24,307 bases of DNA, from contig CAZSTZ010000093.1 in NCBI GenBank assembly GCA_964609515.1, positions 1 to 24,307 of the forward strand, written 5' to 3'. The number at the start of each line of letters is the position of its first letter. Position 1 is the first letter of the stretch. The DNA comes from CALKCV01 sp964609515. GTDB taxonomy: Bacteria > Cyanobacteriota > Cyanobacteriia > Cyanobacteriales > Microcoleaceae. This document shows, one piece after another, positions 1 to 5,668 of the stretch. A model generated the notes under the pieces. The model was not told the DNA's origin. It did no database searches and saw nothing but the letters and a program-made list of their open reading frames with translations. Made by a program: the position numbers and the translations under genes.

Positions 1-54
1 GAATGGGGAATGGGGAATGGGGAATGGGGAATGGGGAATGGGGAATGGGGAATT
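1..54. repeat. GGGAATG heptamer tandem repeat
   Basis: About seven near-perfect copies of the heptamer GGGGAAT run from the window edge. Heptameric short tandem repeats of this kind are common in spacers of filamentous cyanobacteria. Related arrays with the same or a sister heptamer occur at 4810-4845, 9922-9957, 11273-11339 and 16607-16648. The array is open in several frames and gives an artefactual N-terminal extension to the next gene. The left end lies outside the window. Confidence 0.9.
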
Positions 55-133
55 GGGCTCTATTTTCCTATTCTCCACTCCCAAGCAAGGGAATTGCATT
101 ATTGCTGCACCCGCCGCACCTAAATTAAAAATT

Positions 134-646
134 ATGAGCCAAAATATTCCTCATCCAGATACTTTGAATTTGACCGTTAATGGGGCTGTAATTACTGTTA
201 GCGATAGCCGATCGCCCTCTACCGATAAAAGCGGTCAATTAATCAAACAGCTTTTAGAAAATGTCGGTCATTATTTAAGTTTTTATGCGGTAATTAAGGA
301 CGAAGCCGAACTAATTAGAGAGCTTCTTGAGGATTTATCTCAACGTTTGGATGTGGATGTTGTAATTTTTAATGGCGGAACGGGAATTGCTCCTAGAGAT
401 ACTACTTATGATGCTCTTGAGGGTTTATTGGAAAAAACTTTACCCGGTTTTGGGGAGTTATTTCGCTTTTTGAGCTATCAGGAAATAGGTTCGAGAGCGA
501 TCGCTTCTCGGGCTGTTGCTGGTGTCTATCGAGGCAAGTTGATTTTTTCGATTCCCGGTTCTAGCAATGCGGTTAAATTAGCGATGGAAAAGTTGATTTT
601 ACCCGAGTTAGTTCATTTGGTTAAGCAGTTGGGGAAAAGTTCGTAG
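134..646 (+). CDS. moaB: Molybdenum cofactor biosynthesis protein MoaB/MogA family
   Basis: Members of this family bind and adenylylate molybdopterin, or act as its accessory trimer, in the last steps of molybdenum cofactor synthesis in the cytoplasm. The 170-residue product matches the usual MoaB length. Visible family motifs are the N-terminal strand VITVSDSRS, the glycine loop NGGTGIAPRD near residues 80-89, and IPGSSNAV near the C-terminus. The frame is open further upstream, but that part is translated heptamer repeat, so the ATG at 134 is chosen. The gene ends AGT TCG TAG, and this stop is part of a dispersed GTTCGTAGTA repeat. It converges with the protease gene at 711. Which of MoaB or MogA it equals functionally cannot be told from sequence alone. 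Confidence 0.9.
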   Translation: MSQNIPHPDTLNLTVNGAVITVSDSRSPSTDKSGQLIKQLLENVGHYLSFYAVIKDEAELIRELLEDLSQRLDVDVVIFNGGTGIAPRDTTYDALEGLLEKTLPGFGELFRFLSYQEIGSRAIASRAVAGVYRGKLIFSIPGSSNAVKLAMEKLILPELVHLVKQLGKSS

Positions 647-702
647 TAATCGCTGTCTTCGATAAAAATGAAATGTTTTAAATCCCAGAGCGCGATTACT
701 AC
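639..702. repeat. Inverted GTTCGTAGTA repeat between convergent genes
   Basis: GTAGTAATCGC at 643-653 is the exact reverse complement of GCGATTACTAC at 692-702, giving an 11-bp stem around a 38-nt loop. Both arms belong to the GTTCGTAGTAATCGC family seen as four tandem copies at 21584-21698. Lying between two convergent genes it could serve as a two-way terminator, although there is no long T-run. The left arm contains the moaB stop codon. Confidence 0.65.
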
Positions 703-710
703 AAACTGGC

Positions 711-2021
711 TTAATTACCGGCTTGCGTGGAGTGTTCTAAGACCATAGAACGCATTAACGACTCATTTTTTAACAGGCCGATGGCCCGGTTATATAAAGG
801 ATCGGAAATAGTACCGATCGCTTCGGGTTCGATGGTCATTTGGCGTTTTTCGTCTTCGGTTAAGGAGACCATAATATCGGGAGTCACGCCTTTTTTACTA
901 ATATCGGTGCCGTTGGGGGTATAGTAATGAGCGATCGTCACCGCCAAACCGGAACCATCGGATAGAGAATGAACCGACTGGACTAAAGCTTTGCCAAAAG
1001 TCTTTTCTCCCATAACAACAGCTCGACGGTTGTCCTTAAGAGCTCCTGCCAAAATTTCGCTGGCACTAGCAGAATCATCGTTTACCAGTACGACTAAGGG
1101 CTTATCAGTGACAGCGCTGCGAGTGGCCCGTACTTCTTCGCTAAAACCGTGGCGATCGACGGTGGAGACGATGGCCCCTTTATCCATCCACATCCGAGCG
1201 ATATCAATACTAACCCGCAATAAACCCCCGGGATTGCCGCGCAAATCTAAGACGAAAGCATCTGCGCCCTGTTTTTCTAATTCTTTAATGGCCTTTTCCA
1301 TTTGTTCGCCGGCATGGGAGCTAAATTCTTGCAGGCGGATATAACCCACTTGCTTGTTACCTTCCTGCTGGAGGCGGTGCTGGACGGCCTTCAGTTCAAT
1401 CAAGGCCCGGGTGAGGGTGACATCAAATTCCTCAAGACCTAAGCGGGCCACTCGCAAGCTAACTTGAGTGCCGATTTCGCCGCGAATTAGTTCGGCGGCC
1501 TGGGATACGCTCATGGCGTCGGTGGGTTCGCCGTTAATAGCGACAATGCGATCGCCTGGTTTTAACCCGGCCTTCATTGCTGGAGAATCTTCGAGGGTAT
1601 CGACGACGGCGATAACTCTAGTTTCTCGATCTTGACTTAACTGCATCCCCACTCCGGTCATTTCTCCGGAGGTTTGGCGGGTGAGGGCCTGAAATTGTTC
1701 GGGCTCTAAAAAACGAGTGTAAGGATCGTTTAATCCTTCTAAAGCTTGGCGTAGGGCGGTATATGCTTGTTCGGCAGAGCTGTACTCTTGGCTTAATAGT
1801 TCCTGCCGGGTGGCTTGCCAATCTATATGATTAAAGGTGGAATCGACGTACTCGCGGTTGACGATTTGCCATGCTTCATCTAGAACTGCTTTGGGACTTT
1901 GCTCTAATTCTGCTTTTACCGGACTGTTTGGGACTAATAATGATAGGGCTGCAGTTGCGGCGATCGCTCCACTGTAAATAACAGCTTTAGGAAAACAAAA
2001 GCGTTTTGATTTTTGATTCAT
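711..2021 (-). CDS. S41 family C-terminal processing peptidase (Ctp)
   Basis: A serine protease of the tail-specific/CtpA family; cyanobacterial members trim C-termini of exported proteins, one paralogue maturing the D1 subunit of photosystem II. The 436 residues begin with a Sec-type signal peptide (basic MNQKSKR, hydrophobic stretch to about residue 31, cleavage likely after PVKA). A PDZ domain follows (about 120-205, GVGMQLS and LKPGDRIVAINGE), then the S41 catalytic core. The Ser-Lys dyad is S319 in DDSASASE and K344 in TFGKALVQ, 25 residues apart as in plant D1 protease. Expected location is lumen or periplasm. Cyanobacteria carry several paralogues (CtpA, B, C), and I cannot assign which this is. 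It stands alone, convergent with moaB. Confidence 0.93.
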   Translation of the reverse strand: MNQKSKRFCFPKAVIYSGAIAATAALSLLVPNSPVKAELEQSPKAVLDEAWQIVNREYVDSTFNHIDWQATRQELLSQEYSSAEQAYTALRQALEGLNDPYTRFLEPEQFQALTRQTSGEMTGVGMQLSQDRETRVIAVVDTLEDSPAMKAGLKPGDRIVAINGEPTDAMSVSQAAELIRGEIGTQVSLRVARLGLEEFDVTLTRALIELKAVQHRLQQEGNKQVGYIRLQEFSSHAGEQMEKAIKELEKQGADAFVLDLRGNPGGLLRVSIDIARMWMDKGAIVSTVDRHGFSEEVRATRSAVTDKPLVVLVNDDSASASEILAGALKDNRRAVVMGEKTFGKALVQSVHSLSDGSGLAVTIAHYYTPNGTDISKKGVTPDIMVSLTEDEKRQMTIEPEAIGTISDPLYNRAIGLLKNESLMRSMVLEHSTQAGN

Positions 2022-2432
2022 TTTTTCTAGTTTGACGTTTATTGACTTGACAAACCCACCTTAAGTATGGTATGCAGGTTGGGAAAATAACTAATTTTTC
2101 GATTGAATAGGGCTCGTTCTACTCTCCATTCTATCTATTCAAATTACGAGCGGCTACTGGATTGTTACTGAAAATATTTGACCGAATAAAGCTTTTCCTG
2201 GTTCGCCCCACAAGCAAAAGTTCACAATTCTTTATTTTTTACTGAGGTTTTTGGGGGCGATCGGGATTTTATCTTTTCTCAGAAACCCGGTATGCATGAA
2301 AAAACCGGGTTTCTTGAGTTTTTGAAAAAACCGGGTTTCTCGACCGATTATCTGCGCCTTTGGAGATTTCGGCACCGAGATTTCAAGAAAGATTAAGATA
2401 AAAATAAAAACAATCGAGAGGTGAAGGACGAG
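2022..2432. other. Divergent spacer between protease and membrane protein genes
   Basis: This 411-bp spacer separates divergent genes, so it should hold both promoters, but I see no clear -35/-10 pair. It holds one GCGATCGG site and a three-arm AAACCCGG repeat cluster at 2281-2340. No small open reading frame with a convincing start is visible. Confidence 0.5.
2281..2340. repeat. AGAAACCCGG palindromic repeat, three arms
   Basis: Left arm AGAAACCCGGT (2281) is complementary to ACCGGGTTTCT (to 2314), and a further right arm of the same sequence ends at 2340. It is a member of the dispersed family found about eleven times in this window. The flank TCGACCG after the last arm is shared with the copy near 5045. 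Confidence 0.8.
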
Positions 2433-3233
2433 ATGGCGACTTCAAACAACGAAAAACGGTTTGGTTGGGTAAAAAATCTGGCGATCGCCCTGACAGCTAT
2501 GGCAGGGGTTATTGCCATGCAGCTTTTTTTACCCCCGGAAGGCTCTCCCCTAAAAGAGCGAAGCGTTGCAGATGCAGAAGAAGCTCTCCGCCAAGAGCAG
2601 CAAGAAGCTTTGCGCTTGCAAATCTTAAAAGCCTCCCCTACTTTTGGCTTTGATAATCTTATCGCAGATTGGACGTTTCTCCAATTTCTCCAATATTTCG
2701 GCGACGACGATGCCAGAAATAAAACGGGATTTTCTCTTAGCGGAGACTACTTCGATATTATCACTAAACTGAATCCGCGCTGGGTGGATATTTATTTATT
2801 TGTTTCTAATTCTCTATCTATATACGAAGGGAAGCCGAAAGAAGGAGTTAAATATATGACGCGAGGGGTCGAGTCTCTCTCTCCAGAAATCCATCCCGAT
2901 GCTTGGCTGGTGCCGAGATATAGAGGTATCGACCAACTATTGCTAGTTGGAGATATCGAAGGTGCGATTGAGTCTCACGAATTGGCGGCTAAGTGGGCAA
3001 AGGGAACGGACGACGAACAGTTAGTTCCTTTGTTCGAACGAACGGCGGAGTTTTTACGGGAAAATCCCGATAGCAAGTCGATTAAGATTAATGCTTGGCT
3101 GTGGGTGTACTATCAAACCAGAGACCAAAGAGTTCGCGATCGCGCCACTGAAGAACTTTTAGAATTGGGAGTTAAAAAGGAAGAAGGAGAAGATGGAAGG
3201 GTTAAATTTGTAGTGCCGGAGTCTGAGGAATAG
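2433..3233 (+). CDS. Conserved membrane-anchored protein, helical repeat type, unknown function
   Basis: I do not recognise a named family. The 266-residue product has one N-terminal membrane segment (about residues 14-34 of the ATG form, WVKNLAIALTAMAGVIAMQL), preceded by basic residues. A heptad-like Glu/Gln/Arg stretch follows (AEEALRQEQQEALRLQ), then an all-helical body that reads like degenerate TPR/Sel1-type repeats (YFDIITKLNPRWVDIYLF; GDIEGAIESHELAAKWAKG). A GTG at 2421 is an alternative start, but AAGGA at 2424-2428 sits just ahead of the ATG at 2433. Topology suggests the body faces the periplasm or lumen (inference). Similar length proteins are common in cyanobacteria as conserved hypotheticals; no catalytic motif is visible. 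Confidence 0.75.
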   Translation: MATSNNEKRFGWVKNLAIALTAMAGVIAMQLFLPPEGSPLKERSVADAEEALRQEQQEALRLQILKASPTFGFDNLIADWTFLQFLQYFGDDDARNKTGFSLSGDYFDIITKLNPRWVDIYLFVSNSLSIYEGKPKEGVKYMTRGVESLSPEIHPDAWLVPRYRGIDQLLLVGDIEGAIESHELAAKWAKGTDDEQLVPLFERTAEFLRENPDSKSIKINAWLWVYYQTRDQRVRDRATEELLELGVKKEEGEDGRVKFVVPESEE

Positions 3234-3243
3234 AGCGAGTTTG

Positions 3244-3277
3244 AGAAACCGGGTTTTGCAGAAATTACCTGGTTTCT
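3244..3277. repeat. AAACCGGG palindrome, left copy flanking Uma2 gene
   Basis: Arms AGAAACCGGGT and ACCTGGTTTCT surround the spacer TTTGCAGAAATT. The centre of the stem is a G-T pair. It is almost identical, including the spacer, to the copy at 3964-3997 in the same orientation. Confidence 0.8.
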
Positions 3278-3343
3278 GGGCTGTATAGCGATCGCCTACA
3301 ATTGCCATACCAATTACCCATTAGCAAAAAAGGAAAAAAAACT

Positions 3344-3964
3344 ATGACTCAAGCAATATCTAAACCGGAATTAATGACCCTAGAGGAATTTCTGGACTGG
3401 TATCCGCATGATGAAAATCGTTACGAACTGCATAAAGGAGTTATTGTTAAAATGCTACCAACTGGAACCCACGAAGAAATTATTATTTTTCTGGCCTTTG
3501 AATTTGGAGCAGAAAGAAAACGCCTTAAGCTTCCATATTTACCTTCTACTCGATGCCTTATTAAGTCAATTAATGCGGATAATTCTGGATTTGCTCCCGA
3601 TATAGCAGTTCTCGATAAAAACGCTTTGGAAAACGAGCCGATGTGGAAAAAGCGATCGACAATTACCAAGGGTGAAACTGTCAAGTTAGCAGTTGAAGTA
3701 GTCAGTACCAATTGGCGAGATGACTATGCTATGAAAGTTGTCGAATACGAAACCTTGGGCATTGCCGAATATTGGATAGTTGACTATTTGGGGCTGGGTG
3801 GAAGGCGATTTCTTGGCAGTCCCAAACAGCCGACTATTTTTGTTTATAACATGGTGGATGGCGAATACGAAGTAAAAATGTTTCGGGGAAGCGATAGAAT
3901 TGAATCGTTAATTTTTCCCGAATTAAATTTAACAGCGGAACAAGTATTTGAAGCGGGAGGATAA
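3344..3964 (+). CDS. Uma2 family (DUF820) putative restriction-endonuclease-like protein
   Basis: Uma2 proteins have the PD-(D/E)xK nuclease fold and are greatly expanded in cyanobacteria; their biological role is not settled. The 206-residue product shows the family pattern: RYELHKG (26-32), FAPDIAVLD with P85-D86, LAVEVVS with E118 followed by N123 and D126-D127, K131, and AEYWIVD (141-147). The ATG at 3344 is preferred over one at 3302 because AAAAAAGGAAAAAAAACT precedes it as a ribosome site and typical members begin with a short lead before MTLEEF. The gene sits in a cassette bounded by twin palindromic repeats, and the right repeat starts on the last base of its stop codon. All likely active-site residues appear intact. 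Confidence 0.9.
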   Translation: MTQAISKPELMTLEEFLDWYPHDENRYELHKGVIVKMLPTGTHEEIIIFLAFEFGAERKRLKLPYLPSTRCLIKSINADNSGFAPDIAVLDKNALENEPMWKKRSTITKGETVKLAVEVVSTNWRDDYAMKVVEYETLGIAEYWIVDYLGLGGRRFLGSPKQPTIFVYNMVDGEYEVKMFRGSDRIESLIFPELNLTAEQVFEAGG

Positions 3965-3997
3965 GAAACCGGGTTTTGCAGAAATTACCCGGTTTCT
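3964..3997. repeat. AAACCGGG palindrome, right copy flanking Uma2 gene
   Basis: Arms AGAAACCGGGT and ACCCGGTTTCT pair perfectly around TTTGCAGAAATT. It begins on the final A of the Uma2 stop codon and is a direct-orientation near copy of 3244-3277. Confidence 0.8.
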
Positions 3998-4033
3998 GGA
4001 CTGCTGGAGTAATTAGAGAAAAACTAGATTTAT

Positions 4034-4057
4034 AGCACTAAAGTGCTTACTACGAAC
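4034..4057 (-). repeat. GTTCGTAGTA repeat with AGCACT palindrome
   Basis: Read on the minus strand this is GTTCGTAGTA followed by AGCACT-TT-AGTGCT, a 6-bp hairpin with a 2-nt loop. The ten-base head is identical to that of the tandem copies at 21584-21698, but the palindrome after it differs. It lies 17 bp before the YdcF-type gene. Confidence 0.65.
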
Positions 4058-4073
4058 TACAGCGAGCGAAAAT

Positions 4074-4793
4074 ATGAATCCAGAGGAAACGTCGCCGAAT
4101 AAATCTCGTTCTTCTAGTAAGAGAAGAAGGAGGAAAAGACTTCTATTGTTTCTGTTGCCCTTGGTGGTAGGGTTGTTGGTTTTGGTGGGAGGATGGGCGA
4201 TCGCTCTTTTGTTTGCCTCCACTGAACCGGTAGGAACTTACTTAGTGTTAGGTGGGAGTATCAAAAGGGAAATGTACGTCGCCAACAAAATCGCCAAACA
4301 ACACCCAGAAACCCCAATTTTAATATCCGCAGGTGCCTCGCCGCCCTGCGTTATCGGTTTGTTAGACCGCGCCGGGGCACCCAAACAGCAAGTTTGGCTG
4401 GAAAGTTGCGCTAGGTCAACTTTTGGTAACTTCTATTTTGGACTGCCAATTTTAGAAAAGTGGCAAGTGCGCCACGTTAAAGTCGTCACTTCTAAAACTC
4501 ACTTACCCCGCGCGAAATGGTTGGCACAAATTATTTTAGGTTCTCACGGCATCTGGGTAGAAATGGAAATCGTGCCCGAAATCGGAGTTCCAGGAAACAC
4601 CGAGTCTTGGTTAAAAACTGTTTTAGATGTTACTCGCAGTTTAGTTTGGGCAGGAGTCTCTCAGGTGGCAGATGCGCCGGAATGTTCTAAATTGGTACGA
4701 CTGACAGAAGTTAATCTGGAACGGTGGTGCGAGAAAGGTTTTAGCTGCGAGCATCAGGCCCAGTTAAAGCAAGAATCAGTTTGTAGCGATTAA
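4074..4793 (+). CDS. YdcF family (DUF218) membrane-anchored protein
   Basis: DUF218/YdcF proteins (including SanA and ElyC) are envelope-associated; some affect wall-precursor lipid metabolism, but the chemistry is not established. The 239-residue product has a very basic N-terminus (KRRRRKR, 17-23), one strong membrane helix (about 24-48) and a DUF218 domain. Family landmarks are YLVLGGS (56-62), ILISAGA (82-88), the E110 to N119 segment with ARSTFGN, and VVTSKTHLPRAKWL (137-150), which matches the usual TS..H..R signature. A Cys-containing tail of about 40 residues follows (Cys204, 219, 225, 237). The start has a weak ribosome site and a GTTCGTAGTA repeat directly upstream. It appears to be a single-gene unit. 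Confidence 0.85.
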   Translation: MNPEETSPNKSRSSSKRRRRKRLLLFLLPLVVGLLVLVGGWAIALLFASTEPVGTYLVLGGSIKREMYVANKIAKQHPETPILISAGASPPCVIGLLDRAGAPKQQVWLESCARSTFGNFYFGLPILEKWQVRHVKVVTSKTHLPRAKWLAQIILGSHGIWVEMEIVPEIGVPGNTESWLKTVLDVTRSLVWAGVSQVADAPECSKLVRLTEVNLERWCEKGFSCEHQAQLKQESVCSD

Positions 4794-4809
4794 GTTCTTC
4801 TCATATTTT

Positions 4810-4845
4810 GGGAATGGGGAATGGGGAATGGGGAATGGGGAATGG
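4810..4845. repeat. GGGAATG heptamer tandem repeat
   Basis: About five copies of the same heptamer as at the left window edge, 17 bp downstream of the YdcF-type gene. Confidence 0.85.
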
Positions 4846-4922
4846 AAAGAAGGTTCAGAAAAATTTTTGCTAGTAGTCAATAACCCTTAGTTGTTTACAT
4901 CTGAGAGAGGAAATGCCATATC

Positions 4923-5050
4923 AGAAACCGGGTTTTTTGCCAACCGGGTTTCTGTTAGGGCTAAAAGCGCGAAGGCGATCCGCTGCGCGGCATGCAACAT
5001 CGCTCAAAAAATGGCGAAGGTATTTTCCAAAAAACCGGGTTTCTCGACCG
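4923..5050. repeat. Repeat cluster: AAACCGGG arms and GCGATCCGCTGCGCGGC element
   Basis: Arms at 4923-4953 (AGAAACCGGG then ACCGGGTTTCT) are followed by GGCGATCCGCTGCGCGGCAT at about 4976-4995 and another right arm, AAAAAACCGGGTTTCT, at 5029-5044. The first pair does not match at its central base (G opposite G), unlike the other copies. The cluster fills the space between the YdcF gene and rluE, which converge. No coding potential beyond chance is seen. Confidence 0.65.
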
Positions 5051-5051
5051 A

Positions 5052-5648
5052 CTACGAACTTAATCGCTTCAACCCTTTGACTTCCTCTCCAGTCAACTCC
5101 CGCCACTCCCCCAGGGACAAACCCTCCAACCGCAACTCGCCAATAGCAACCCTCACCAAACGCAAAGTGGGAAACCCCACTGCCGCAGTCATCCGCCTCA
5201 CTTGTCGGTTGCGACCTTCGGTGAGGGTCATTTCCAACCAGGCGGTGGGTACGTTTTTGCGAAATCTGATGGGGGGTTCTCGGGGAGACAGTTCGGGTTC
5301 TGCAGGCAGCAACCTAACTTTGGCGGGGCGAGTGCGATAATTTTTGATTTCTATGCCTTGGCGCAGTTGGTTAATTGCTTTTTCGTCGGGGACGCGCTCC
5401 ACTTGCACCCAGTAGGTCCGGGGATGGGCAAATTTGGGGTCGGCGAGTCGGTGTTTGAGTGGTCCGTCGTCGGTCAGCAGCAAGAGTCCTTCGCTGTCTA
5501 GGTCCAGTCGTCCCACCGAATACACGGAGGGAATGTCGATGTAATCTTTGAGGGTGCCGCGTTGGGGCGCGTTTGGGTCGCTGTCTGTGAATTGGCAGAG
5601 GACGTTGTATGGTTTGTAAAAGAGGATGTATTTATAAAGGAATGGCAC
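5052..5648 (-). CDS. rluE: 23S rRNA pseudouridine synthase, RsuA/RluE type
   Basis: RsuA-family enzymes isomerise a single uridine in rRNA; RluE acts on U2457 of 23S rRNA in E. coli. The core reads YKPYNVLCQFTD, then the catalytic motif GRLDLDSEGLLLLT whose first Asp is the nucleophile, then EGRNRQVRRM and GFPTLRLVR, all as in RluE. There is no N-terminal S4 domain, again as in RluE. The start is uncertain. No ATG exists: GTG at 5648 gives MPFLYKYILF; TTG at 5693, 5672 or 5657 would lengthen it, and the 5693 start overlaps the upstream cyclase gene by 25 bp. I chose GTG because family proteins begin just before the YKPY strand. The 3' end AGT TCG TAG coincides with a GTTCGTAGT repeat. Confidence 0.85.
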   Translation of the reverse strand: MPFLYKYILFYKPYNVLCQFTDSDPNAPQRGTLKDYIDIPSVYSVGRLDLDSEGLLLLTDDGPLKHRLADPKFAHPRTYWVQVERVPDEKAINQLRQGIEIKNYRTRPAKVRLLPAEPELSPREPPIRFRKNVPTAWLEMTLTEGRNRQVRRMTAAVGFPTLRLVRVAIGELRLEGLSLGEWRELTGEEVKGLKRLSS

Positions 5649-5668
5649 TGGTTTCAATAGTAGGAGAG

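Noticed and set aside
17..133. N-terminal extension of moaB starting MGNGEWGMGNGE
   Set aside because: It is translated heptamer repeat; the normal 170-residue protein starts at 134.
4891..5340. 149-codon plus-strand open frame
   Set aside because: Its second half is antisense to rluE and its first half is AAACCGGG repeat; no family features.
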